Source: Clostridiales bacterium UBA4717
GTDB lineage: Bacteria > Bacillota > Clostridia > Oscillospirales > CAG-272
Assembly (NCBI GenBank): GCA_002404395.1
Contig: DHJP01000186.1
Location: forward strand, 212 to 9,252
Length of the DNA: 9,041 nucleotides
Reading direction: 5' to 3'
Shown: piece after piece, positions 1 to 7,070 of the stretch
Layout: each line of letters opens with the position of its first letter
How positions within the stretch are numbered: position 1 is the first letter of the stretch
Notes under the pieces: generated by a model
What the model saw: only the letters and a program-made list of their open reading frames with translations
Told to the model about the DNA's origin: nothing
Database searches by the model: none
Translations under genes and position numbers: made by a program

Positions 1-3000
1 ATCCGTATCAAGGACGGATATGTGGACAATATCATGCTTAACGAAGCCTGTTCGTCGGGCTGCGGTTCGTTTATTGAAAATTTTGCCGACTCCATGGGAT
101 ACACGGCGGCGGAATTTGCGCGTTTGGCGCGTTTTGCGAAGAGTCCGCTCGACCTCGGCACGCGCTGCACCGTTTTTATGAACTCCAACGTCAAGCAGGC
201 GCAGAAAGAGGGAGCCGAGGCTTCCGACATTGCGGCGGGACTTGCGTATTCGGTCATCAAAAACGCGCTGTACAAGGTCATAAAGCTGACCGATCGCCGT
301 GCGCTCGGCGAAAAGATCGTGGTGCAGGGCGGCACCTTTTACAACGACGCGGTACTGCGCAGTTTTGAAAAGGTTTCGGGAGCCGAGGCGATCCGCCCCG
401 ATATTGCCGGGATAATGGGTGCGTTCGGTGCGGCGTTGATCGCGAAGGAGCGGCGCGGCTCTGCGGGCAATGCCTTTGAGCTTCATTCGGCGGCAAGGCT
501 TGAATATTCGGTGAGCGCGGCGCGCTGCGGCGGCTGTCAGAACAAGTGCAGACTGACGGTAAACACTTTCTCGGATGGGAGAAAGTACATATCGGGCAAT
601 CGTTGCGAACGCGGGCTCGGCAAAGAAAAGGTCAAAAACAACGTGCCGAATATGTTTGCATACAAGCTCGACCGGCTGTTCGGCTATGAGCCGACGCTGC
701 CAGAAGCGGCGCCGCGCGGAGTGATAGGCATACCGCGCGTATTAAATATGTATGAGGACTATCCGTTTTGGGCGGTGTTCTTCAAAAAGCTCGGATATTC
801 GGTGAAGCTTTCGCCGTATTCGGACAAAAAGATATACTCGCTCGGACTTGAAAGCATACCGAGCGAATCCGAATGTTTCCCGGCAAAGCTTGTGCACGGG
901 CATATCGAATGGCTGATAAGATCGGGTGTGAAGCAGATATTCTATCCCTGCGTATTTTACGAGCGCAACGAGGATCCGTCGGCGCAGAATCATTACAACT
1001 GCCCGATGGTGACTTCATATCCGGAAAACATATCGAACAACGTGGAGTCGCTCGCCGACGAGGGCGTCAGGCTCTACAAGCCGTTTCTGGCGTTTACCGA
1101 CAAAAAGGTGCTTGCAGACGGACTTTGCCGCTTTGCCGAAGCCGAGCTCGGCATCAGCCGCGCGGAGGTCCTTTCCGCCGTTGACGACGCATGGCATGAG
1201 CTGATCTGCTTCAGAGAGGATATAAAGCGCGAGGGCGAACGGACGCTTGAGTGGATACGCGCAAACAATGCTCACGGTATCGTGCTTGCCGGGCGGCCGT
1301 ATCACCTTGATCCCGAGGTGAATCACGGTATTCCCGAAATGATCTGTTCGTACAATGTCGCCGTGCTGACCGAGGACAGCGTTTCAGCGCTCGGCGAGCG
1401 GGTGAGACTCAGAGTGACCGATCAATGGATGTATCACTCAAGGCTCTATAAGGCGGCGGAGTATGTTTGCCGCGAGCCGTCGCTTGATTTGATCCAACTC
1501 AACTCGTTCGGCTGCGGTATTGACGCCGTGACCGCCGACGAGGTTTCCGAGCTGCTTACGAAAGCTTCGAAGCTGTACACGCTTCTGAAAATAGATGAGG
1601 TCAACAATCTCGGCGCCGCGCGTATCCGCGTACGCTCGACGCTTGCGGCTATCCATATGAGAAACGGGTGCGAAAAGTCAGGCGCGCCCGAAAGCGGAAA
1701 TGCGGCTGTTTACGACCGAAGCGCACTTGATTTCAAGCCGGTGGAATATACCGCCGAGATGCAGAAAGCGGGCTACACCATACTTTTCCCGCCGATGTCG
1801 CCGATCCATTTTGAACTGCTTGAAGCGGCGTTCAATGCGGCGGGCTACAAGGCGGAGATGATGACTGCGGAGGGCGCCGAAGTCATCGACCTCGGGCTCA
1901 AATACTGCAACAACGACGCCTGCTACCCGGCGCTGATCGTGATCGGTCAGTTTATGGAAGCGGTCCTGTCGGGCAGATACGACACCCACAGGCTTGCGCT
2001 CATCATGTCGCAGACGGGCGGGGGATGCCGCGCTTCAAATTATATCGGGCTTATCAGACGCGCGCTGGAGCTTGCCGGATACGGGTATATTCCGGTGATC
2101 TCGCTGAATGTGAGCGGAATGGAGCATCATTCGGGCTTTACTTTCAACACGAGTATAGTTATGAAATCCATGGAGGCGTTATATCTCGGCGACACGCTGA
2201 ACCGCGTGCTTTTGCGGATGCGTCCGTATGAGCTGGTGCCGGGAAGCGCAGACGCGCTTGCCGCCGAATGGAAGGGCAAGTGCATTGAGGTGTTGACGGC
2301 AAGCGGTATCGCTTTCGGCGCATACAAGCGTTTGATCCGCAAAATGGTTGCCGACTTTGATGCGCTTCCGATAAACGAAGCGTTAAAAAAGCCGAAGGTC
2401 GGGATCGTCGGCGAGATCCTTGTTAAGTATATGCCGGCGGCAAACAATCATCTGGTGGAACAGCTTGAAGCCGAGGGCGCGGAAGCTTCGCTCCCCGGGA
2501 TCATCGGGTTCCTTGAATACTGTTTTGAAAACGACATATACAGATCGACATATCTCGGACTTCCGAAAAAGAAAAAATACACGGCGAAATTGGTGCTTTC
2601 TTTTCTTTCGTTTATGTCGCGCGAAATGCGCCGCGCGCTTGAGGCGAGCACTCATTTCACGCCGCCCGAGCGTATTGAGGATATCATGAGCGCGGCGGAA
2701 GAAGTGATCTCGATCGGCAACCAGACCGGAGAGGGATGGTATCTTGCCGGCGAGATGGTAAGTCTGATCAAGCACGGAGTCAACAACGTGGTCTGCACTC
2801 AGCCTTTCGGCTGCCTGCCGAATCACATTGCCGGAAAGGGAATAATCCGAAAGCTGAAGTCGCTTTATCCCGACTCGAATGTTATTGCGATCGACTATGA
2901 CCCGAGCGCGAGCCGGGTCAATCAGCTCAACCGCATCAAGATGATGCTTGACAGCATCGAAGCCGAGGAACGTGAAGCGGAAAAGGCGCACGATCGTTCG

Positions 3001-3066
3001 GAAGCGGCTGAATCTGTGTCTGAAGCCGCGGCTGAACCGGACGAGAGGGCGGTGCGGCGCAAATAA
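1..3066 (+). CDS. Giant acyl-CoA dehydratase activase / 2-hydroxyacyl-CoA dehydratase-like fusion protein (5' partial)
   Basis: The reading frame is open from base 1, so the N-terminus lies upstream; 1021 residues are visible, and family members I know are about 1400. The first part (1 to about 465) is the end of a BcrA/BadF-type ASKHA ATPase activator. It has a CSSGCGSF loop with Cys at 49-51 and a second Cys at 166-168, the usual positions for the bridging [4Fe-4S] cluster, then VVQGGTFYND and RPDIAGIMGAFGAA. A Cys motif CGGCQNKC (526-549) with another Cys at 604-606 follows. The DUF2229-like region starts near 724 (IGIPRVLNMYEDYPFW) and includes GRPYHLDPEVNHG near 1291. An HgdB-like part begins about 1789 (FPPMSPIHFELLE), with Cys at 1906 and 1921 and a late FGCLPNH. 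The last 35 or so residues are a charged, Ala/Glu-rich tail. The related enzymes use ATP to drive an electron into radical dehydration of 2-hydroxyacyl-CoA; the substrate of these fused proteins is not established. Probably cytoplasmic. Confidence 0.88.
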   Translation: MRIKDGYVDNIMLNEACSSGCGSFIENFADSMGYTAAEFARLARFAKSPLDLGTRCTVFMNSNVKQAQKEGAEASDIAAGLAYSVIKNALYKVIKLTDRRALGEKIVVQGGTFYNDAVLRSFEKVSGAEAIRPDIAGIMGAFGAALIAKERRGSAGNAFELHSAARLEYSVSAARCGGCQNKCRLTVNTFSDGRKYISGNRCERGLGKEKVKNNVPNMFAYKLDRLFGYEPTLPEAAPRGVIGIPRVLNMYEDYPFWAVFFKKLGYSVKLSPYSDKKIYSLGLESIPSESECFPAKLVHGHIEWLIRSGVKQIFYPCVFYERNEDPSAQNHYNCPMVTSYPENISNNVESLADEGVRLYKPFLAFTDKKVLADGLCRFAEAELGISRAEVLSAVDDAWHELICFREDIKREGERTLEWIRANNAHGIVLAGRPYHLDPEVNHGIPEMICSYNVAVLTEDSVSALGERVRLRVTDQWMYHSRLYKAAEYVCREPSLDLIQLNSFGCGIDAVTADEVSELLTKASKLYTLLKIDEVNNLGAARIRVRSTLAAIHMRNGCEKSGAPESGNAAVYDRSALDFKPVEYTAEMQKAGYTILFPPMSPIHFELLEAAFNAAGYKAEMMTAEGAEVIDLGLKYCNNDACYPALIVIGQFMEAVLSGRYDTHRLALIMSQTGGGCRASNYIGLIRRALELAGYGYIPVISLNVSGMEHHSGFTFNTSIVMKSMEALYLGDTLNRVLLRMRPYELVPGSADALAAEWKGKCIEVLTASGIAFGAYKRLIRKMVADFDALPINEALKKPKVGIVGEILVKYMPAANNHLVEQLEAEGAEASLPGIIGFLEYCFENDIYRSTYLGLPKKKKYTAKLVLSFLSFMSREMRRALEASTHFTPPERIEDIMSAAEEVISIGNQTGEGWYLAGEMVSLIKHGVNNVVCTQPFGCLPNHIAGKGIIRKLKSLYPDSNVIAIDYDPSASRVNQLNRIKMMLDSIEAEEREAEKAHDRSEAAESVSEAAAEPDERAVRRK

Positions 3067-3067
3067 A

Positions 3068-3105
3068 AAAACTCCCGGAATTCCTTTAGGAGCTCCGGGA
3101 GTTTT
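3068..3105. terminator. Bidirectional Rho-independent terminator
   Basis: A 12-bp perfect stem (3068-3079 with 3094-3105, core ACTCCCGGA/TCCGGGAGT) with a small inner TCC/GGA pairing and a TTTA loop. Read on plus it ends in only four T. Read on minus the stem runs into seven T, so it is the stronger terminator for the minus-strand fucosidase unit while also closing the upstream plus gene, whose stop codon is 1 base before the hairpin. Confidence 0.85.
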
Positions 3106-3110
3106 GGCGC

Positions 3111-3236
3111 TCAGGTCTGTGCTCGTGCGAAGGCTGTGCTTGCCCGCCTGCAGATGCTTTCAATGTATTCACGCCTGATGAGCGTATCTCGCCATTTCCG
3201 GGGTATCGCGGCGTATTCAACGTGCAAATACAGCAT
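3111..3236 (-). CDS. Possible 41-residue peptide downstream of the fucosidase
   Basis: A short minus-strand frame beginning MLYLHVEYAAIPRKW and ending in a basic stretch that includes RREYIESICRR. Its stop codon lies 5 bases before the terminator hairpin, the spacing expected for the last gene of a unit, and it would be cotranscribed with the fucosidase 35 bases upstream. Against it, no Shine-Dalgarno sequence precedes the ATG and I recognise no family. It may be a decayed remnant or chance reading frame. The rest of the 3106-3271 interval shows nothing else. Confidence 0.22.
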   Translation of the reverse strand: MLYLHVEYAAIPRKWRDTLIRREYIESICRRASTAFARAQT

Positions 3237-3271
3237 TTTCGGTAAATTTTCAGAGGCAGCGAAAATATTGC

Positions 3272-4273
3272 TTATTCCGCTTTTATTTCGCCGACCTTCT
3301 TTAAAATATCAAGCGCGGGCGTAGGTATGCGCCCGAGATAGTCGGGACCGATGTTGAGCAGGTAATTCACTCCTTGAGCGTTCAGCCGTTTTTTGATCTT
3401 AAGCACTTCTTCGGCGTTCTTCCAATTGTTGTCGTAGGTCTTATAGCCCCAGGTATCGTTCAGCGTTGCCGGGCACTCATACAGTCCGGTGCGGTCTCCG
3501 ACCGAAATTGCCGCGTCGGTGCCTACTTTGAAGTCAAGCTCGGTCTGATTGTCATTGCAGGAGCGGTAATCGCCGATCCCGTTTCCGATCCGTGAATTTA
3601 CGAGGCAGTCCGGCTGATATTTCTTTATCATTTCATAAAGCTCAAGACTTTGCGCGGCGGTGATGACATGCGGCGTGTCGCACCACATCAGGCACAGCTC
3701 GCCGTAGTTGGTAAGCAGCTCTTTGAACTGCGTTTTGATCTTACCGTTGAAACATTCGGAAAAATCCTTGTGCGCGTTGTCCGGAAAATCCCAATCGTTC
3801 GTCCAACTCATACAGCCGCAGTTGGTGTGACCGCTCGTGTATCCGCCGCCGTTTCGCTCGTGCCAATCAAGCTCTTGCGAATAGTAGAGTCCGAGCTTCA
3901 GCCCGTGCTTATAGCATGCTTCGGCGAACTCGGCGATAATATCGCGCCCGTAGGGCGTGGAATCGACCACGTTGAAATTGTCCCACTCCGATTTGAACAG
4001 GCAGAAGCCTTCATGATGCTTGCCCGTTACGACGATGTATTGCATACCCGCCGCTTTGGCAAGCTTTACCCAATCTTCGGCATTGAAGCAGATCGGGTCG
4101 AAAGCGCGCGTGAGCTTTTCATATTCTGTATTCGGTATGCGAAAATAGGACTGAAGCCATTCGCCGATATATGGCATACGTCTGCCTTTCCACTCGCCGG
4201 CGGGCAGAGAGTACAGTCCGAAGTGCAGCATCATTCCGAATTTTGCGGTCGCAAACCACTCGCGATTATTCAT
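3272..4273 (-). CDS. Alpha-L-fucosidase, glycoside hydrolase family 29, short cytoplasmic form
   Basis: A 333-residue retaining fucosidase expected to release terminal L-fucose from glycans or small fucosides. GH29 hallmarks appear in order: MLHFGLYS near residue 15, GKHHEGFCLF (84-93; His86/His87), the LYYSQELDW strand (129-137), LMWCDTP with Asp199 as the probable catalytic nucleophile, ECPATLNDTWGY (266-277), and YLLNIGPDYLGRIP near the end. The protein stops just after the (beta/alpha)8-like catalytic domain, so the C-terminal beta-sandwich of longer GH29 enzymes is absent, as in other short Firmicute forms. No signal peptide is visible, so it probably acts on imported fucosides. The start ATG at 4273 is chosen because AAGGAG (4284-4289 on the complement) lies 10 bases upstream and conserved sequence begins within a few residues (MNNREWFATAKFG). 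The frame stays open for 120 more codons upstream, but through the promoter. Likely controlled by the divergent AraC regulator. The acid/base residue cannot be fixed from sequence alone. Confidence 0.93.
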   Translation of the reverse strand: MNNREWFATAKFGMMLHFGLYSLPAGEWKGRRMPYIGEWLQSYFRIPNTEYEKLTRAFDPICFNAEDWVKLAKAAGMQYIVVTGKHHEGFCLFKSEWDNFNVVDSTPYGRDIIAEFAEACYKHGLKLGLYYSQELDWHERNGGGYTSGHTNCGCMSWTNDWDFPDNAHKDFSECFNGKIKTQFKELLTNYGELCLMWCDTPHVITAAQSLELYEMIKKYQPDCLVNSRIGNGIGDYRSCNDNQTELDFKVGTDAAISVGDRTGLYECPATLNDTWGYKTYDNNWKNAEEVLKIKKRLNAQGVNYLLNIGPDYLGRIPTPALDILKKVGEIKAE

Positions 4274-4297
4274 TTTTTTGATTCTCCTTGTAAAAGC

Positions 4298-4326
4298 TTG
4301 ACAAAAGCGTTGTTTATGCTTATTAT
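4298..4326 (+). promoter_or_regulatory. Promoter of the AraC-family regulator
   Basis: TTGACA (4298-4303) and TATTAT (4321-4326) with an exact 17-base spacer form a strong sigma-A-type promoter. The predicted start point near 4333 makes the upstream in-frame ATG at 4334 essentially leaderless and supports the downstream start at 4403. Its -10 overlaps the opposing fucosidase -10 by five bases. Confidence 0.75.
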
Positions 4327-4350
4327 AAATCATATGAACACTCCGGTGAA
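4322..4350 (-). promoter_or_regulatory. Promoter of the fucosidase gene
   Basis: On the minus strand, TTCACC (-35, complement of 4345-4350) and TATAAT (-10, complement of 4322-4327) are separated by 17 bases. Transcription should start near 4315, giving a leader of about 42 bases before the ATG at 4273. The -10 is perfect and the -35 matches 4 of 6 bases, consistent with a promoter that benefits from an activator. Confidence 0.7.
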
Positions 4351-4402
4351 TAGCCGAAACAGACATAAAACATACCGAAATAAGCTTTTTATGAGGAACA
4401 AG

Positions 4403-5158
4403 ATGAATAATATTTCGCTGTTTATTGATAATGCGGGTAAGGGTGCGGTGCCGCCCGAGTGGCGCCTGAAGGATCCGATCAGGATGCAAAGGCTCTATTA
4501 TATCAAGGGCGGAGTCGGATACATGATAAACGCGGACGGCAGCCGTCAGCGCTTTGAGATCGGGAAAATTTACCTGACGCCTTACAATATGTATCAGCAT
4601 TTTGAAAGCGACCCGACCGATCCGATAGACCATATTTATATTGACTTTATTTCGACGCCGCCGCTTATAGGGGACGCACCGACGGTATATACGCCCGAAA
4701 AGGGATCGCCGCTTTACATAATGATCGAACTGCTTGAAGCGGTCCTGCCGCGGCGCGGCGAGCCGCTTGATGGGGAAGCGCTGATCGGGTTGAAGCGGTT
4801 GCTTGCGGTATTGCTTGAAGCGACGCTTGAATTGCTTTCAAAGGTAAGCGGACTGCCGTTTTCAAACGACGGTATGATCGTTTCAACGCTTGAATACATA
4901 CGCGAAAATTACGCCGATCGGCTCAGTGTTTCAAAGCTTGCCGCAATGAACGGCTTTGAGGTGAACTATTTTATCCGCCGCTTCCGCCGCGCGATGGGAC
5001 AGACTCCGTATGCGTATCTGCGCTCATACAGACTGCTCTGCGCCAAAAAGCTGATCGCGGAGGGAAGCTCGGTGTCCGCTGCCGCCGAAGCCGTAGGTTT
5101 TGAAAACGCGTCCTCGCTGTCGCGCGCATTGCGCGGACAGCGAGGGGAGGGGCGGTAA
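4403..5158 (+). CDS. AraC/XylS-family transcriptional regulator (C-terminally shortened)
   Basis: A 251-residue regulator. Residues about 25-90 resemble the AraC-type cupin sensor: a GGVGYMINADGSRQRF strand pair, then a YLTPYNMYQHF segment typical of these sugar-sensing barrels. Residues about 160-243 hold the tandem helix-turn-helix: HTH1 LSVSKLAAMNGFEVNYFIRRFRR (split here around residues 174-196), followed by GQTPYAYLRSYRL, then HTH2 with VSAAAEAVGFENASSLSRAL (224-243). The usual tail after HTH2 (G..P..YR) is missing and replaced by RGQRGEGR. The start ATG at 4403 is preferred because GAGG (4393-4396) lies 6 bases upstream; in-frame ATGs at 4334 and 4391 lack a ribosome site. It is divergent from the fucosidase, so it most likely senses fucose or a fucoside and controls that gene; that role is inferred from position only. 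Its 3' end forms a long hairpin. Confidence 0.9.
   Translation: MNNISLFIDNAGKGAVPPEWRLKDPIRMQRLYYIKGGVGYMINADGSRQRFEIGKIYLTPYNMYQHFESDPTDPIDHIYIDFISTPPLIGDAPTVYTPEKGSPLYIMIELLEAVLPRRGEPLDGEALIGLKRLLAVLLEATLELLSKVSGLPFSNDGMIVSTLEYIRENYADRLSVSKLAAMNGFEVNYFIRRFRRAMGQTPYAYLRSYRLLCAKKLIAEGSSVSAAAEAVGFENASSLSRALRGQRGEGR
5112..5145. repeat. Perfect long inverted repeat at the 3' end of the regulator gene
   Basis: CCTCGCTGTC (5112-5121) is exactly complementary to GACAGCGAGG (5136-5145). The 14 bases between them fold further as CGCGC/GCGCG around an ATT loop, giving 15 pairs with one bulged G. No T-run follows, so it is not a standard intrinsic terminator. It encodes the last recognition-helix residues and part of the abnormal C-terminus of the AraC-family protein. 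Confidence 0.85.
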
Positions 5159-5169
5159 GGCAAGCGAAG

Positions 5170-5185
5170 CGGGCGGCGGCGCCCG
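5170..5185. repeat. Short GC-rich hairpin after the regulator gene
   Basis: CGGGCG (5170-5175) pairs with CGCCCG (5180-5185) around a GCGG loop, 12 bases after the regulator stop codon. With the larger hairpin just upstream it forms a tandem of GC-rich structures that may stabilise or end the transcript, but no T-run follows. The rest of the 5186-5272 interval shows no gene and only a weak imperfect hairpin around an A-tract near 5229-5253. Confidence 0.5.
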
Positions 5186-5272
5186 TGTATTGGGAAATTG
5201 ATATAGTCCCGTCACAGCCGATACCGGCGCAGATGTAAAAAAACTTTATCTGCCCGTATTAAATGTATGCGG

Positions 5273-5301
5273 TTGACAGCGCACGGCGCATATGATAAAA
5301 T
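5273..5301 (+). promoter_or_regulatory. Strong extended -10 promoter of the WG/alpha-CTD-like gene
   Basis: TTGACA (5273-5278), a 17-base spacer, and TAAAAT (5296-5301) preceded by TGA (5293-5295), which is the TGn extended -10 element. The start point should be near 5308, giving a short leader of about 30 bases. The gene therefore seems to be transcribed on its own, independent of the regulator upstream. Confidence 0.8.
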
Positions 5302-5338
5302 ACTTCAAGATCAATATTCCGGATAAGGCGGAGGCTTT

Positions 5339-6769
5339 ATGAACGATTATTATTTGCTAAGCGCGTTTGTCGGAAACGCTTTCAAATACGATAATGCTTT
5401 TAAAAAGCTTTTTGAGCGTTATTTTTACAATAAGCTTAAAGCGTCGTCTTTGCCGCCGCATACGGAATTCGTGCGCGCGGATGTATTTTCGGACAAAAGC
5501 GGCTCCGATTTTTCGGTCTCGCGGGTAAATACGGCGGTATTGTCCGACGATGAACGACAGCGCCTTGCGACTGAAGTGATAGCTGCTGTCGCTGAAGAGG
5601 ACAGCTCTGCGCAGGCGGAGGCGATCGTTGTCTTTACAGTAAAGGCAGGCGAAGAATATTGCCTGACTGACGATAAGCTTAATTTGATAAGCGATCGTTT
5701 TGACGCGCTTGAGCCGCTGTTTTGGACAAACGGCGCAGGCGGCGCTTCCGCCGAGCAGCGCTTTCGGCAATATTGCGGCTCAGGCTCTGAATTCGGTAAT
5801 ATCAGCTTCACATACTCCTCTTTGAACCTCAGGACGGCATTTTATGAGTCGTCGGCATACATAGCCGTAAAGGACGGCCGTTACGGTATCATAAACTGCA
5901 AAGGCGAATATGTTGTTCCGGCAGGGTATGACCGAATAAAGCCTTTCGGGATCAAGAAGCAACGCACATACAGCGGCGACGAGCCGAAGTGCGGCTTTGA
6001 AAGCATTTATGCTCCTGCGGCATTTTACATTTGCCAAATAAGCGGCGGGTATAACTGCGATGTGTATGATGTAAACGGCAATCTGATCTTTGAGGGGGTG
6101 GATTCGTTTCTGCCTTCCGACGAAACGGTGCATCATTGTCCCCGTAATATTTATGACGTTGATTCCTGTGAGACGGTCGAAGTCAGAAGTATCCGCGTCG
6201 GGACCGTACATAATGAACCGCTTTCGCGCTCGGGCGATGAAGCGTCCGGGGACGAGTGCGAAAAGGTTGAAATTAACATTGAGTTTGAAGTGAAAGAACT
6301 GCAAAGCGGGATCAAAAGCACAGAACTGAAATACGCACCTGTGCAGAAAGCCGTCGCCGAGCTGCAATGCCGCTTTAATTATATTGATGAAAAGTATTAT
6401 GAGAATGTTTTAAACGCTCCCAAAAAGCTTTTGGACATTTTGTTAATGATGCTTGAAGCTTTGCCGCAGGTTCGTGATATACCTTTGAACATTTGGCTCG
6501 ACAGCGGCTTTGCACGCGTTTTGGATACTTATTTATTGTCGGAAAATAAAAGTACCGACGAGATCCTGACGCTGAATATTGAAGCGCTTGAATTTTCCGT
6601 CAGGGCGTTTAACTGCCTGAGCCGTTTCGGGATAAAAACGGTCGGCGAATTGATGAAGCTAAGCGGCGAGTCGCTTGCGGATATTCCGCACCTCGGTCCG
6701 AAGGGGCTGAAAGAGGTAATAGCGATGCAGAATATTATCAAGCGTATAATTGACAACTCTTTGACGTAA
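5339..6769 (+). CDS. WG-repeat protein with a C-terminal RNA polymerase alpha-CTD-like domain
   Basis: A 476-residue protein of unknown function. Residues 1-160 are acidic and unrecognised. Residues about 172-203 match a WG-type beta repeat (KDGRYGIINCKGEYVVPAGYDRIKPF, split at residues 178-197), with a degenerate second copy near 228-257 (YDVNGNLIFEGVDSF). Residues about 290-330 are acidic and charged. Residues about 413-463 closely resemble the alpha subunit C-terminal domain of RNA polymerase: IEALEFSVRAFNCLSRFGI, then TVGEL and HLGPKGLKEV. Aligned by eye to E. coli alpha, DNA-contact positions R265, N268, G296, K298 and E302 correspond to R422, N425, G453, K455 and E459; N294 is His and S299 is Gly. 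No signal peptide or membrane segment is seen, so it is probably cytoplasmic. Start ATG has AAGGCGGAGG 4 bases upstream. It has its own promoter and a terminator at 6861. Possibly a DNA-binding or polymerase-associated regulator; that is inference. Confidence 0.85.
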   Translation: MNDYYLLSAFVGNAFKYDNAFKKLFERYFYNKLKASSLPPHTEFVRADVFSDKSGSDFSVSRVNTAVLSDDERQRLATEVIAAVAEEDSSAQAEAIVVFTVKAGEEYCLTDDKLNLISDRFDALEPLFWTNGAGGASAEQRFRQYCGSGSEFGNISFTYSSLNLRTAFYESSAYIAVKDGRYGIINCKGEYVVPAGYDRIKPFGIKKQRTYSGDEPKCGFESIYAPAAFYICQISGGYNCDVYDVNGNLIFEGVDSFLPSDETVHHCPRNIYDVDSCETVEVRSIRVGTVHNEPLSRSGDEASGDECEKVEINIEFEVKELQSGIKSTELKYAPVQKAVAELQCRFNYIDEKYYENVLNAPKKLLDILLMMLEALPQVRDIPLNIWLDSGFARVLDTYLLSENKSTDEILTLNIEALEFSVRAFNCLSRFGIKTVGELMKLSGESLADIPHLGPKGLKEVIAMQNIIKRIIDNSLT

Positions 6770-6860
6770 TAAAAAACGGGCAGAAAATGTCGGGCAAACA
6801 AGTATCACGCAGGAAAAGTCCGAGCGGTCTCAAAAGCAGGATGATCGTATGAAACAAGCC

Positions 6861-6898
6861 CCCTGCAGGACATCAGGATCCTGCAGGGTATTTTATTT
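6861..6898 (+). terminator. Rho-independent terminator after the WG/alpha-CTD-like gene
   Basis: A 10-bp perfect stem CCCTGCAGGA (6861-6870) with TCCTGCAGGG (6879-6888), an 8-base loop, then TATTTTATTT. It lies about 90 bases after the stop codon. The interval 6770-6860 contains only a 21-codon ATG frame without a ribosome site, and 6899-7003 shows nothing I can identify. Confidence 0.85.
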
Positions 6899-7003
6899 AT
6901 ATTTACGTTGTTCAGCATCAAAAGGAATTGTAACTTGTATGCAAAAGCAAGGACGAAGACACTTGTGTTTGGCGAGCCTGCGGTCGAAAATTCAGACTTC
7001 CTA

Positions 7004-7032
7004 TTGAAAAAAGTATATCTGTATGTTATAAT
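7004..7032 (+). promoter_or_regulatory. Consensus promoter of the hydrolase operon
   Basis: TTGAAA (7004-7009), 17-base spacer, and perfect TATAAT (7027-7032) preceded by TGT (extended -10). The predicted start is near 7039, leaving a leader of about 110 bases before the first gene. The strength of the elements, with the inverted repeat over the start site, suggests a promoter that is normally repressed. Confidence 0.85.
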
Positions 7033-7061
7033 ATGACCGGATAAACGAATTCGGTCATATT
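7030..7061. promoter_or_regulatory. Probable operator: 10-bp inverted repeat over -10 and start site
   Basis: AATATGACCG (7030-7039) and CGGTCATATT (7052-7061) are exact reverse complements separated by 12 bases. The left arm overlaps the last three bases of the -10 box and reaches the predicted start point, so a bound dimer would block polymerase. The size and symmetry fit a TetR- or MarR-type repressor site. No repressor gene is visible in the window. It could alternatively act as a hairpin at the RNA 5' end, but only if transcription starts further upstream. Confidence 0.65.
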
Positions 7062-7070
7062 TACAGGAGG

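Noticed and set aside
2383..2991. 202-codon minus-strand frame
   Set aside because: Mirror of the strongly conserved dehydratase-like coding region, with composition typical of antisense frames and no ribosome site.
3650..4402. Long plus-strand extension of the AraC regulator frame back to 3650
   Set aside because: It is antisense to the fucosidase and lies upstream of the predicted promoter; conserved AraC-type sequence begins only after 4403.
4274..4633. N-terminal extension of the fucosidase frame to 4633 (minus)
   Set aside because: It runs through the divergent promoters and into the regulator gene, has no homology to GH29, and a clear ribosome site supports the start at 4273.
5229..5253. 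GCAGAT/ATCTGC hairpin around an A-tract as a terminator for the regulator
   Set aside because: Only about seven pairs including a wobble, and the A-tract lies inside the loop with no T-run after the stem.
5780..6367. 195-codon minus-strand frame
   Set aside because: Antisense to the WG/alpha-CTD-like gene; no recognisable domain and no promoter.
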